Source of the DNA: Novosphingobium sp. G106
Lineage (GTDB): Bacteria > Pseudomonadota > Alphaproteobacteria > Sphingomonadales > Sphingomonadaceae
Assembly: GCF_019075875.1 (NCBI RefSeq)
Contig: NZ_JAHOOZ010000001.1
Span: forward strand, 1,984,001 to 2,048,000
Direction: 5' to 3'
Length of the DNA stretch: 64,000 nt
Numbering within the stretch: position 1 is the stretch's first letter; every line of letters begins with the position of its first letter. The position numbers were made by a program, and so were the translations under genes. The notes under the pieces are model-generated. The model saw nothing but the letters and a program-made list of their open reading frames with translations, was not told the origin of the DNA and ran no database searches. Of this stretch, positions 35,101-44,897 are shown in pieces.

Positions 35101-36667
35101 ATGATGATAGACGGCTCTATTCTCATCGGCGCGCGCGACGTTCGCCGCGCCTCGGTTTTTCCGGCGATCAATCCCGCCAGCGGGGAGGCCATGGCTCAGC
35201 TCTTCTGCGAGGCGGAGACCGAGGACGTGGCAGCGGCCTGCGTCCTTGCGGCTCAGGCGGCTCCGGAATTCGCTGCCCTGGCCCCGAGCGCGCGGGCAGA
35301 CTTCATCGAGGCGGTGGCCGATGCCATCCTCGAGATCGGCGATGAGCTGATTGTCGTCGCGCTGGCCGAGACAGGCCTTCCCCGCGGCCGCCTCGAAAAC
35401 GAGCGCGGCAGAACCGCCGGCCAATTGCGTCTCTTCGCAGCCGAAGTCCGGGCGGGCCTATGGTTGGACGCGACGATCGATCCTGCCCTGCCCGAGCGGG
35501 TCCCGCCGCGCGCTGATCTTCGCCGCATGAACGTACCCCTCGGCCCGGTTGCGGTCTTCGGAGCATCCAACTTCCCGCTCGCCTTTTCCGTGGCCGGCGG
35601 CGACACCGCTTCGGCCTTTGCGGCGGGATGCCCTGTTGTGGTCAAAGGTCACCCTGCCCATCCCGGCACAGGCGAGCTGGTCGCACGGGCGGTCCGCGAT
35701 GCGGTTACCCGTTGCGGTTTGCACGAAGGCATTTTCTCGTTTCTTCCAGGCCGGTCCAATTCCCTCGGCGCAGCACTTGTCGCGGACCCCCGGATCAAGG
35801 CGGTTGGCTTTACGGGCTCGCGCGGCGGCGGACTTGCTCTGGTGGAGATAGCGGCGCGCCGACCAGCACCGATCCCCGTGTTCGCCGAAATGAGCAGCAT
35901 CAATCCCGTCGTTTTGATGCCGCAGGCCTTGGCGGCCCGCGCCGAGGGGTTGGGCGCTGCCTTCGTCGCCTCGCTGACGCTGGGCGCAGGACAGTTTTGT
36001 ACAAACCCTGGCCTCGTCTTGGCGATCGACGGTCCGGGTCTGGATAGATTTGCTACCGCAGCTGCCGAAGCACTGGGCAAGATAGATGCGCCGGTCATGC
36101 TTACGCCCGGCATCCACGCCAATTTTGTCGCTGGAATTGCCGCACTGGAAGGACGGGCAAGGCGCATTGCCAAGGGGCCTGCTGCCAACGCTCCCACCCG
36201 CTGCACAGGCGCGCTGTTCGAGAGCAGCGCGGACGAATTCCTGAAAGACAAGACTTTGGCCGAGGAAGTGTTCGGTGCTGCCGCGGTAATCGTTCGCTGC
36301 CGCGACAAGATCGAATTGACCCAGGTCATAGCCGCTCTCGAAGGTCAGCTCACCGCGACGATCCAGCTCGATCCTGGTGATGTCGCCGATGCAACGCTTC
36401 TGGTGCCCATGCTTGAAGCCAAAGCCGGCAGAGTGCTCACCAATGGCTGGCCAACAGGCGTAGAAGTCACCCATGCCATGGTGCACGGGGGGTCCCTATC
36501 CTGCCACTTCCGACGGCCGCACCACCTCCGTCGGCACTGGCGCCATGATGCGGTTCCTGCGTGCCGTCTGCTATCAGGACATGCCTGACGCCTTGCTGCC
36601 TCCAGCCCTGCAAGCAGCCAATCCCTGGCACCTGCCGCGCCGGATTGACGGCGAGTGGGCGGCATGA
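35101..36667 (+). pseudogene. 2-oxoglutarate-semialdehyde dehydrogenase, single-base frameshift
   Basis: NAD(P)-dependent aldehyde dehydrogenase for the last pathway step. The raw frame is normal through GASNFPLAFSVAGGDTASAFA, VGFTGSRGGG, catalytic Glu in FAEMSSINPV and catalytic Cys in GAGQFCTNPG, then loses the C-terminal end after THAMVHGG and stops at 36588. The break is a six-G run at 36487-36492. With five Gs it reads [20 protein letters not shown] and ends at 36667, giving 521 residues. That stop overlaps the next gene's ATG as ATGA, which is good evidence that the shorter run is the true or ancestral state. Confidence 0.9.
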
Positions 36668-37644
36668 TGCGCTCGCTCATCCAATTCGTTCAGGACGGCA
36701 TGCGCGGCGTCGCCGCGCTTGATAGCGAGGGCAAGGCCTGGCGCCTTGATGACACGCCTTCGACGCTCGCACTCGCCGCCGACGCCCTGTCTTCGGGCGC
36801 TCAGATGGCGGTGCTGGCCGAAACCCGACAAGCCGAGGAGATCCACCTCGCGCAGGTTACGCTCCTCGCGCCGATCGACCATCCCGATCCCGCGCACCTG
36901 CTGGTCAGCGGCACCGGCCTCACGCATCTCGGCTCGGCTGAAGGCCGCGACAAAATGCACAAAGCCGCGGCCGCCGGCGACCAACTTACCGATTCGATGC
37001 GCATGTTCCTCACCGGACTCGAGGGCGGCAAGCCGCCCACGGGCGCGGCGGGCGTTCAGCCCGAATGGTTTTACAAAGGCGACGGCGACATCCTCGTGCC
37101 CTCTGGCCAAGCGCTCGGCCTTCCTTGTTTCGCCGGCGACGGCGGCGAAGAACCTGAAATCGCCGGCGTCTATTTGATCGGCGCGAACGGGGCCCCTCTT
37201 CGCCTCGGCTTTGTCCTCGGCAACGAGTTTTCCGACCACGTGACCGAGCGGCAGAATTACCTATTGCTGGCCCATTCCAAACTGCGCCAGGCGGGGATCG
37301 GCCCCGAGCTACTGCTCGGCGAATTGCCCGGGCGCATAACCGGCGTGAGCCGCATTCTTCGCGGCAACGCGGTTGTTTGGGAAAAGCCGTTCCTGTCGGG
37401 TGAAAGCAACATGTCGCACTCGATCGCCAATCTTGAACATCACCATTTCAAGTATACGCCCTTCCGGCGTCCTGGCGACTTGCATGTCCACTTCTTCGGC
37501 ACAGCAACCCTGTCGTTCAGCGACGGTATTGCTGCGCAGCCGGGCGATACATTCGAGATCGAGGCCGATGCATTTCAACTGCCCTTGCGCAATATCCTCG
37601 AGGCAAGCACTGACGAGGGCGTCATTTCGGTGAAGGCGCTGTGA
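36664..37644 (+). CDS. AraD1-like 2-keto-3-deoxy-L-arabonate dehydratase (FAH fold)
   Basis: A 326-residue protein of the fumarylacetoacetate-hydrolase-like AraD1/GguC group, related to the XylX enzyme of the Caulobacter pathway. Seen are [63 protein letters not shown] and [22 protein letters not shown], with the acidic metal-binding residues expected for the fold. It probably converts 2-keto-3-deoxy-L-arabonate to 2-oxoglutarate semialdehyde. The first ATG overlaps the upstream stop (ATGA), and its own stop overlaps the GTG of the next gene, so translation is coupled on both sides. Confidence 0.87.
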   Translation: MMRSLIQFVQDGMRGVAALDSEGKAWRLDDTPSTLALAADALSSGAQMAVLAETRQAEEIHLAQVTLLAPIDHPDPAHLLVSGTGLTHLGSAEGRDKMHKAAAAGDQLTDSMRMFLTGLEGGKPPTGAAGVQPEWFYKGDGDILVPSGQALGLPCFAGDGGEEPEIAGVYLIGANGAPLRLGFVLGNEFSDHVTERQNYLLLAHSKLRQAGIGPELLLGELPGRITGVSRILRGNAVVWEKPFLSGESNMSHSIANLEHHHFKYTPFRRPGDLHVHFFGTATLSFSDGIAAQPGDTFEIEADAFQLPLRNILEASTDEGVISVKAL

Positions 37645-38570
37645 ACGCAGTGTTGCAGCTGGGGCTCGTCGGCTTCGGCAAGATCGCACGTGACCAACAC
37701 TTGCCTGCTATCGAGGGCACGGTGGGCCTCGAACTGGTTGCGGTGGCGAGCCGCCATTCCCACGCCGAAGGTGTTAGCAGCTATCCTGACATCGGATCCA
37801 TGCTGGACGCCGAGCCGGGGATCGACGCGGTCATCCTTTGCATGCCTCCACAGCCTCGCTTCGATGCAGCTCATGCAGCCTTGATCGCGGGCAAGCACGT
37901 CTTTCTCGAAAAGCCTCCTGGCGCAACGCTCTCCGAGGTTCAGGCGCTCATCGCCCTGGCCGAACGTCAGGGTGTGTCGCTCTTCGCTTCATGGCATTCG
38001 CGCGAGGCGGCGGCAGTTGCTCAAGCCAAGGCTTGGCTTCTGGGCGCAGAGATCCACTCTGCCTCGATTGCCTGGAAGGAGGACGTGCGCGTCTGGCATC
38101 CAGGTCAGACGTGGATCTGGGAACCCGGAGGATTCGGCGTCTTCGATCCGGGGATCAACGCGCTATCCATCCTGACCGAAGTTCTACCGGAGCCGGTCAG
38201 GGTGCTATCCGCGGAACTCGATGTGCCGGTCAATTGCGCCGCGCCGATCGCCGCCAGGCTGACGCTGGCAACCGGCGCAAACACGCCGATCGCCGCCGAG
38301 TTCGATTTTCGCCAGACCGGTCCGCAAAGCTGGGATATCAGCGTGGAAACCGACAAAGGGAGCCTGGTGCTTGCCAACGGCGGCAATACCCTTGCAATCG
38401 ACGGAGCGGCTCAGAGCGTCGACGTTGAGGCTGAGTACCCGCGGCTTTACAGCCGGTTCGCCGACTTGGTCCGACGCGGCGAAAGCCACGTCGACCTTGC
38501 TCCGTTGCAGCTTGTGGCGGACGCCTTCCTTTGCGGTCGCGCTCGCCCTACTGAGGCATTCTACGACTGA
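37641..38570 (+). CDS. L-arabinose 1-dehydrogenase (Gfo/Idh/MocA family)
   Basis: NAD(P)-dependent oxidation of L-arabinose (possibly also D-galactose) to the lactone, first pathway step; 309 residues. The Rossmann start is LGLVGFGKIARDQHLPAIEG, followed by FLEKPPGATLSEV, the Gfo/Idh EKP motif. The segment WKEDVRVWHPGQTWIWEPGG leading to FGVFDPGINALSI is very like the Azospirillum L-arabinose 1-dehydrogenase. The GTG start overlaps the preceding stop (GTGA). Order of action is the reverse of gene order. Confidence 0.92.
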   Translation: MNAVLQLGLVGFGKIARDQHLPAIEGTVGLELVAVASRHSHAEGVSSYPDIGSMLDAEPGIDAVILCMPPQPRFDAAHAALIAGKHVFLEKPPGATLSEVQALIALAERQGVSLFASWHSREAAAVAQAKAWLLGAEIHSASIAWKEDVRVWHPGQTWIWEPGGFGVFDPGINALSILTEVLPEPVRVLSAELDVPVNCAAPIAARLTLATGANTPIAAEFDFRQTGPQSWDISVETDKGSLVLANGGNTLAIDGAAQSVDVEAEYPRLYSRFADLVRRGESHVDLAPLQLVADAFLCGRARPTEAFYD

Positions 38571-38587
38571 ACTGGACCTCGATAGGC

Positions 38588-39295
38588 ATGCCACCCAAAA
38601 GCGGACCTCGATCACTGCGAATCCACCAGTCGGTGGCCCGTCAGCTCGGCGTTGCCATCCTTTCGGGGGAATACCTGCCAGGCGACACTATACCCCGGGC
38701 GAGTCAACAAGCCGAGACGCTGAAGGTATCGCGCACGGCCTATCGGGAGGCGGTTCAGATTCTCACGGCCAAGGGCCTGCTCGAAAGCCGGCCCAAGGCC
38801 GGAACGCAGGTCACACCCCGCGAGCGCTGGAACCTGCTCGACCCCGACGTGCTCGCCTGGATGTTCACAGGCACCCCCGATGAGGTTTTCATCCGGGATC
38901 TGTTCGAACTGCGCAATCTGCTCGAGCCCGCAGCAGCGCGATGGGCAGCCGTGCGCCGCACCGAGGAACAGTGCGAGCGTATGCAGGTTGCGATCGAGGG
39001 AATGCGAGAGCACGGCCTGGACACCCCAGAGGGGCAAGCCGCAGACCAGCGCTTTCACGCGGTAATCCTGGAGGCAGCCGGCAATCTGGCCCTTGCCACG
39101 CTCGCAAGTTCGGTAGGCGCCGCGGTGCGGTGGACAACCCATTACAAACAACGAGCCAGCAAGCAGCCGCGGGATCCGCTCCCCGAGCATGAAGCGGTGA
39201 ACGACGCCATTGCTGCAGGAGATCCCGAGCGCGCCGACGCCGCGATGAAGGAGCTCTTGCGCCTAGCGCTCAAGGACATGGCGAGCGCTTTATAA
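38588..39295 (+). CDS. GntR-family (FCD) regulator of the arabinose operon
   Basis: A 235-residue regulator. The N-terminal winged helix-turn-helix reads SGEYLPGDTIPRASQQAETL then VSRTAYREAVQILTAKGLLESRPKAGT. The C-terminal all-helical FCD ligand domain contains IRDLFELRNLLEPAAARWAA and a metal-type His at QRFHAVI. FCD regulators sense sugar acids and related carboxylates, so a pathway intermediate such as 2-keto-3-deoxy-arabonate is a plausible effector. It follows the dehydrogenase by 17 bases and is the last gene of the operon. Confidence 0.9.
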   Translation: MPPKSGPRSLRIHQSVARQLGVAILSGEYLPGDTIPRASQQAETLKVSRTAYREAVQILTAKGLLESRPKAGTQVTPRERWNLLDPDVLAWMFTGTPDEVFIRDLFELRNLLEPAAARWAAVRRTEEQCERMQVAIEGMREHGLDTPEGQAADQRFHAVILEAAGNLALATLASSVGAAVRWTTHYKQRASKQPRDPLPEHEAVNDAIAAGDPERADAAMKELLRLALKDMASAL

Positions 39296-39507
39296 TGCAG
39301 CGTCGCTACAGAGCGTAGACCTGCGCCTGACACCTGCAGGCGCGCCGCCCACAGCGCGAATTAAACGCCGCTAAACACTGAACAATCAGCTCGCGGACCG
39401 CCGCGCTCCCTCTCTTGGCCCGACCCTACCCGGCCTGGACCGCGGCAATTCGTCCCCATAACCCTCACGGAATTAATGAATATACGCTTTCGCATTGCAA
39501 ATTATAA

Positions 39508-39523
39508 GCTAACACACGTTAGT
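39508..39523. promoter_or_regulatory. Operator-like palindrome, site C (GCTAAC-ACAC-GTTAGT)
   Basis: Third copy of TAAGCTAAC-N4-GTTAG, matching sites A and B in 11 of 12 arm positions. It ends 20 bases before the TonB receptor ATG and overlaps the likely transcription start region, an ideal place for a repressor. It lies 32 kb from the TetR gene flanked by sites A and B. The rest of the 39296-39543 gap shows no gene. Confidence 0.68.
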
Positions 39524-39543
39524 CAAGAATTTGGGGAGGATCT

Positions 39544-42174
39544 ATGGATAGGGCTTCATTCAATATCGCGCGCGTGCGCTCTGCGCTTCTGATCGGTTCG
39601 GCGCTCGTCAATCTCGGGGTTCCGACCTGGGCCCTTGCCGAGACCGCACCCGAGAGCGATAGCGGCCTCGAAGAAATCATTGTCACCGCGCAGAAGCGCG
39701 AGCAAAGCCTGCAGGACGTGCCAGTCGCGGTTACCGCGATTAGCGAGGCTTCGCTGGAGACCAACCGCATCGTCAGCGTGGCCGACCTCAACGGCATTGC
39801 CCCGAACGTAACGGTTCGTCCGGCGGCGGGCGGCACCCAGATCGCTTCGTTCTCCGTTCGCGGCGTGAACAGCTATGGCGTCGTGCCCGGTTCGGACAAG
39901 GAGGTCTCGATCAACCTCGACGGCGTCTACATCAGCTCGGCGCGCGGTTCGATCTTCGACATCGCCGACATCGCCCGCATCGAAGTCCTCCGCGGACCGC
40001 AGGGCACGTTGTTCGGCCGCAATGCGACGGCGGGCGCCGTCAGCATCATCACCCGCGACCCTACGGGCAAGTTCGGCGGCACATTGTCGGGCACAATCGG
40101 CAACTACCACCAGCGCCGGCTGCGCGCGACGCTCGAATCGCCGCAGGTCGGCCCCTTCAGCGCCTACGTGACATTCCAGCACAACGAGCGCCGCGGCGAC
40201 ACCGTCAACACGGCTGCCGGCCTCGTCTGGGACAAGACCGGGCCGGACGGCCTGGGCAAGCAGACTTCGCCCAAGACGCTTGGCGACAACAATGCCGAGT
40301 CCGTTTTTGCAGCGCTGAAGTTCGAACCCAGCGACAGCTTCAACATGGTCTACAAGTACGATTGGGCCAGCAACGACTATACGCCCGAGGCCAACGTGGC
40401 TGTGGCTCTCAATCCTAACTCCGGCAACGGTCGCCTCCTCAGTCTGGTCATGAACAACCAGGTTGCCGGCGTTGCCACGACCGGTGCTTTTGTCGGTCAG
40501 ACCATCCAGGCAGGCGTGGTTCCCGTTTTTGCCACCAGCGGCCTGCGTACCGGTTTTGCCACCAATGGCTGGACCGTACCCGGCAAGCAGCGGTACTCCG
40601 GCCACAACCTGACCGCCAATTGGCGCGCGACGGACAACTTTTCCGCCAAGGCAATCCTCTCTTACCGTAAGTCGTTTCTTTACGGTGCGAGCGCCCTTCA
40701 GGGCATGAGCGGCATGGTAATTACGCCCGCCGCCAATGCGGCAATTCAGGCCGATACATCCGGGCTCATATCCACGGCAACCAAGGCGGCATACGCCGCT
40801 GCGGTCGGTAACCGTCTCCACGAAGGTGGCACGCAGCGCATTTACCGCAACGAGCAGTACAGCGGCGAGCTGCAGCTCAATTATACGACCGAGCTTGTGA
40901 ACGCGACGGCGGGCGGGATCTACTTCCACTCGAACGAGCAAGAGGGCGGTCCGTCCACGATGTGGTCGTCCAAGTCGATGTACATCCAAATTCCGAACAG
41001 CACCGGCCTTCTGCCGCAGGCTAACGGCACAACTGGCGCACAATCGCCGAACGAAGCGCGGTTCCTGCCGCGGGCGACTTCGATCGCCGCCTATGGCCAG
41101 GTTGAAGTGCATGTCCTGCCAGTTGTCGATCTGGTCGGTGGCGTGCGCTATACCCATGACCACAAGACCGGCACATCCTACATCGGTGGCCTGTGGAATC
41201 CGGCGACGCCGGGCGACCGCGTCAACGGCGTCATGACTTACACTCCCAGCCAGGTGTCGAGCTTCGTCTACAACAACAACCAGTGGTCCTATACATTTGG
41301 CGTCAACTACAAGCCGAACAACGATACGCTGCTCTATGCCAAATATTCGCGCTCATACGTGTCGGGTGGTCAGATCGGCAACCTGCCGTGGAAGCCTGAA
41401 ATCGCCAAGTCTTGGGAAGCGGGAGCCAAGACGACCGTGTTTGACGGCAAGCTGCGCGCCAACCTGGCCGTATTTTCGGTCACCTATGACAACCTGCAAT
41501 TCGCCAACGGCGGCGCGGCGTACGCACTAATTCGGCCCGATCTGGCTCTCTTCCCGACCCTCGTCGTCAGCTCGCGTCCCCCGGCCCGGGCCCGCGGTGT
41601 CGAGCTGGAACTCACCGCGGCGCCTACCCGCGGTCTGACGCTGGGCGCCAACCTGGGTTACACCAACTTTAAGTTCCTCGGCCCGCTAAACGGCGAAGTC
41701 CTCTCGATTGCCGGACTGTGCGGCACGGAATTCGCGCTCAATTTGCCGACGCTTGGCGCCTGCGAGATCGCGCAGTCGAAGAATTACAGGAACACCCTGA
41801 CGCCCAAGATCACCAGCAATCTTTGGGCTCAGTGGGAATCCGAGCCGCTGTTCAACGCCGACACCCGTCTGAGCATCCGTCTGGACGCCCAGATCAAGTC
41901 GTCGATGCGCATCGATGCCAACCTCGATGCGCCGCTTCCGCAGCCGGGCTGGGCCGCTCTCGAAACGGTTCCGTCGACTCTGATCCTGAACGGCCGCATC
42001 GCGCTTTCGGACATCCAGATGGGTGGGATCAATACCACCTTGGCGCTGTGGGGCCGCAACATCACCGATGACAAGCACATCCAGTTCCCTGGCGGCGTCG
42101 GGGCCGGCGTCGAGCGCTCTGCCAGCTTCCAACAGGCCCGCACCTACGGTGTCGACCTGACGGTGAAGTTCTAA
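39544..42174 (+). CDS. TonB-dependent receptor with TetR-type operator at its start
   Basis: An 876-residue outer-membrane receptor. It has a signal peptide (LLIGSALVNLGVPTWALA), TonB-box-like LEEIIVTAQKREQSLQDVPV, plug with IEVLRGPQGTLFGRNATAGA, and beta-barrel ending TYGVDLTVKF with a terminal aromatic residue. The start has GGGGAGGATCT upstream. It belongs to the large group of sphingomonad receptors for hydrophobic or aromatic compounds and oligosaccharides. Although it follows the arabinose operon, site C ties it to the ring-oxidation regulon, so the ring compound is the likelier cargo (inference). Confidence 0.93.
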   Translation: MDRASFNIARVRSALLIGSALVNLGVPTWALAETAPESDSGLEEIIVTAQKREQSLQDVPVAVTAISEASLETNRIVSVADLNGIAPNVTVRPAAGGTQIASFSVRGVNSYGVVPGSDKEVSINLDGVYISSARGSIFDIADIARIEVLRGPQGTLFGRNATAGAVSIITRDPTGKFGGTLSGTIGNYHQRRLRATLESPQVGPFSAYVTFQHNERRGDTVNTAAGLVWDKTGPDGLGKQTSPKTLGDNNAESVFAALKFEPSDSFNMVYKYDWASNDYTPEANVAVALNPNSGNGRLLSLVMNNQVAGVATTGAFVGQTIQAGVVPVFATSGLRTGFATNGWTVPGKQRYSGHNLTANWRATDNFSAKAILSYRKSFLYGASALQGMSGMVITPAANAAIQADTSGLISTATKAAYAAAVGNRLHEGGTQRIYRNEQYSGELQLNYTTELVNATAGGIYFHSNEQEGGPSTMWSSKSMYIQIPNSTGLLPQANGTTGAQSPNEARFLPRATSIAAYGQVEVHVLPVVDLVGGVRYTHDHKTGTSYIGGLWNPATPGDRVNGVMTYTPSQVSSFVYNNNQWSYTFGVNYKPNNDTLLYAKYSRSYVSGGQIGNLPWKPEIAKSWEAGAKTTVFDGKLRANLAVFSVTYDNLQFANGGAAYALIRPDLALFPTLVVSSRPPARARGVELELTAAPTRGLTLGANLGYTNFKFLGPLNGEVLSIAGLCGTEFALNLPTLGACEIAQSKNYRNTLTPKITSNLWAQWESEPLFNADTRLSIRLDAQIKSSMRIDANLDAPLPQPGWAALETVPSTLILNGRIALSDIQMGGINTTLALWGRNITDDKHIQFPGGVGAGVERSASFQQARTYGVDLTVKF

Positions 42175-42197
42175 GTACCAGGACTGCAGGTCGATAT

Positions 42198-42245
42198 TCG
42201 GTTGGGGGGCTTATTTGGTCGGGCTACCGATAGCCCCCCGACCGA
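42198..42245 (+). terminator. Long hairpin after TonB receptor
   Basis: A 14-bp stem with one G-T wobble (42198-42211 with 42232-42245), including six G-C pairs in a row, 24 bases after the receptor stop. There is no T-run after it. It lies between convergent genes and probably ends transcription of the receptor; the remaining part of the gap to 42442 is empty. Confidence 0.55.
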
Positions 42246-42442
42246 CAATTGAAACCGCAAGCAAAACCAACTGCCGACGTTCTATTTCAACGTCTGACAA
42301 AGCCCCGCGCGGGATGGCCTGCGCTACGGCTAAGTTACCGAACACAGTTATACCGCCGCCGCATTAGTTGGCCGCTTTCCAATACTTCCGTGCACGGTTC
42401 AGGCGAACGACTGCAGCACGATGAGCAACTCAGGCGGGCGCG

Positions 42443-44779
42443 CTACTCGCCGATCGACGAACTCAAATTGCCGCTGTCCTGTCGCGACGTTGGTGCGGGG
42501 CTATCGCTGCCGTCACTCCACTGTCCGCGCATTACGATCTTGAATTCAGACCTCAGGCGTGTGTCCGAAGACGAACTGCCCACCATCACTTCGTAGCGTC
42601 CCGGCTCGAGCACCCACGCTTTTGCCTGACCATCCCAGAAAGCCAAATCCTTCGGGTCGACGGTGAAGCTGAGCCGACGCTTCTCTCCTGGCGTAAGAGG
42701 CACGCGCTGAAAGCCGACGAGTTGGCGTTTTGGTAGCTTCACCGACGCTGACGACAGTGCACGGACGTAGACCTGGACAACTTCGTCGCCGGCTCGCTTG
42801 CCGACGTTCTGGACTTGGGCGTGCACGACCAATTGGCCTTGCGGCAATCGGTTGGGCATGACCGCCAATTTGTCATAGGCAAAACGGGAATAGCTGAGGC
42901 CATGGCCAAAGGCATATTCAGGCGTACCCTCATAATACAGGTAAGTGGTTCCCTTGGTGATATCGCGGTCGTTCATCGGCCGAAGAAAAGTATCCGAGCG
43001 ATAAACCGTATAGGGCATGCGGCCTGCGGGATTATAGTCGCCAAACAACACATCCGCGACGGCGTTGGCACCTTCCTCACCGGCCCAGAACATGTCGAGA
43101 ATTGCTGGCGCCTCCGCCGATTTCTCGCCCGGGAATGTGTAGCCTGTCAGATATTCGATCTGTGTCGCTGCCAGCGAGATCGGTCCGCCGTTCTGAAGCA
43201 CAAGCACCGTGCGCGGATTGGCGGCGCGCACCCGGCGGATCAGCTCACCTTGTACCGGCGGCAGTGTCAGCCCAGTGCGATCAAGCGTTTCCCGCTCAAT
43301 CTTGTCGTTCGTTCCGGCAAAGACGATTGCAACATCGGCCTTCCGCGCGGCTGCTTCGGCTTCCCTGAGACTAGCTTCCGCGTTGTCAGTTTCCATAACG
43401 CCGCTTCCGCGTGCATAAATGACTTGAGCGCTACTGCCCAGTTTCCGCCTTATGCCGTCGAGATTGGACGGGAAATCGGACGATATGCCGGTATATTGTG
43501 CGCCGCGCGTGATTTGCGCGGCCATCGGCCCAATCACCGCGATAGTGTTAATCCTCCCGCGATCGAGCGGCAGCAGATCACTCTCGTTCCTCAATAGAAC
43601 GATTGCCTCGCGTGCTACCCGCAGCGCCACCTGTCGATGAGCGGGAGAGTCTATGATGCTGGGGGAGATGCTTTTGTAGGGGACCATGGCCGGCGGATCG
43701 AACTCCCCCAGCCGGAATCGCACTCGCATAATCCGTCGCAAGGCCTGATTGACCTCACGTTCTGACAGCAAACCCTGCTTGAGAGCTTCGTCGGCATAAA
43801 ACGCGAAGGAGCCCGTATCGAGATCGGTCCCTTGGCGGATGGCGTCTGCCGCGGCGTGAACCATGTCGGGATAGGCACCAAAGCGGCGCACAAGATTCTC
43901 GACTGCACCAGAATCGGGCACGGCTATGCCGGTAAACCCCCAGTCCTTTCGCAGCAGATCAATCATCATCGCGCTGTTGGCCGCGCCCGGTACTCCGTTG
44001 ATGGCATTGTACGATGACATCACCGAGGCGACGCCGGCCTCGACCACACCTGCTTTGAAAGGCCTTAGGTAATATTCGTGCAGCACCCGGTCGCTCACCG
44101 AAACGCTGATTGACGAACGATCGCGCTCTTCGTCGTTCAGCGGGAAATGCTTTAGTGTCCCGCCGATCTTGAGATAGCGCGGGTCATCGCCCTGCATTCC
44201 CTTTACATAGGCTACTGTCATCCGCGACATGAGCCATGGGTCTTCGCCAAAACCTTCCCATATCCGGCCCCAGCGTGGATCGCGCGCGAGATTGATTACC
44301 GGCGAGCGATAAAGCAGTCCGTTGTGGCCGTAAGTCTCGCCTTTGGCTGTCACTGTCACCCGCATACCCAACAGGCTCGGGCGATCCTCCCCAGCGATCG
44401 TGGGCCAGAGGTTGTTTATCGCGCGAGCCTCATCCGCGATGATCGATGAAGCCTCGTGGACCAGCGCCGGATTCCAGGTGGCGGCCATGGCAATTGGGAC
44501 GGGAAAAGTTGTGGTCGGCCGCGTCCAGACAACCCCATGCAAACTCTGATTGAAGCCATTGAAAGCAGGGATCTTGAGGCGTTCGATGGGTGCTGCCGTG
44601 GTGCTGAGAAGCGAGATCTTTTCCGGCAAGGTTAGCCGGGCAAAAAGATCGTCAAGGCGCGTTTCGAGGGCCTGAGCGGGATCGAGATAGGGAGGACGTT
44701 CTTCCGCTGCGACTGGACTTGATACAAGCATCAACCCCGCGAGAAGGCCAGCGGCCAACCGCTTCGAGAAACGACCCAT
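42443..44779 (-). CDS. GH3 beta-glycosidase (beta-xylosidase/glucosidase type)
   Basis: A 778-residue exported glycoside hydrolase. The signal peptide is LAAGLLAGLMLVSSPVAA. The GH3 barrel has FNGFNQSLHGVVW, SPVINLARDPRWGRIWEGFGEDP and the nucleophile Asp in FTGIAVPDSGAV. The second domain has REAIVLLRNESDLLPL and VIFAGTNDKIERE, and the fibronectin-III-like C-terminal domain has RAGDEVVQVYVR and LVGFQRVPLTPGEKR. The ATG at 44779 fits the signal peptide; the 25-residue extension to 44854 does not. It probably removes terminal beta-linked sugars from plant oligosaccharides. Monocistronic, convergent with the receptor gene. Confidence 0.9.
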   Translation of the reverse strand: MGRFSKRLAAGLLAGLMLVSSPVAAEERPPYLDPAQALETRLDDLFARLTLPEKISLLSTTAAPIERLKIPAFNGFNQSLHGVVWTRPTTTFPVPIAMAATWNPALVHEASSIIADEARAINNLWPTIAGEDRPSLLGMRVTVTAKGETYGHNGLLYRSPVINLARDPRWGRIWEGFGEDPWLMSRMTVAYVKGMQGDDPRYLKIGGTLKHFPLNDEERDRSSISVSVSDRVLHEYYLRPFKAGVVEAGVASVMSSYNAINGVPGAANSAMMIDLLRKDWGFTGIAVPDSGAVENLVRRFGAYPDMVHAAADAIRQGTDLDTGSFAFYADEALKQGLLSEREVNQALRRIMRVRFRLGEFDPPAMVPYKSISPSIIDSPAHRQVALRVAREAIVLLRNESDLLPLDRGRINTIAVIGPMAAQITRGAQYTGISSDFPSNLDGIRRKLGSSAQVIYARGSGVMETDNAEASLREAEAAARKADVAIVFAGTNDKIERETLDRTGLTLPPVQGELIRRVRAANPRTVLVLQNGGPISLAATQIEYLTGYTFPGEKSAEAPAILDMFWAGEEGANAVADVLFGDYNPAGRMPYTVYRSDTFLRPMNDRDITKGTTYLYYEGTPEYAFGHGLSYSRFAYDKLAVMPNRLPQGQLVVHAQVQNVGKRAGDEVVQVYVRALSSASVKLPKRQLVGFQRVPLTPGEKRRLSFTVDPKDLAFWDGQAKAWVLEPGRYEVMVGSSSSDTRLRSEFKIVMRGQWSDGSDSPAPTSRQDSGNLSSSIGE

Positions 44780-44897
44780 AGCCTTGCCCCAACTTACCTG
44801 TTTCTGATCTTCAATGGATAGCACATAGGCTGACCATCTACTTCTGTAGTCCACATTGATTTGAACATGGAACTACAACGCGAAATATTAGGCAATT

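Noticed and set aside
39556..41163. 535-codon minus-strand frame inside the TonB receptor gene
   Set aside because: Antisense shadow of a receptor with signal peptide, plug and barrel; the translated sequence has no recognisable fold and no ribosome site.
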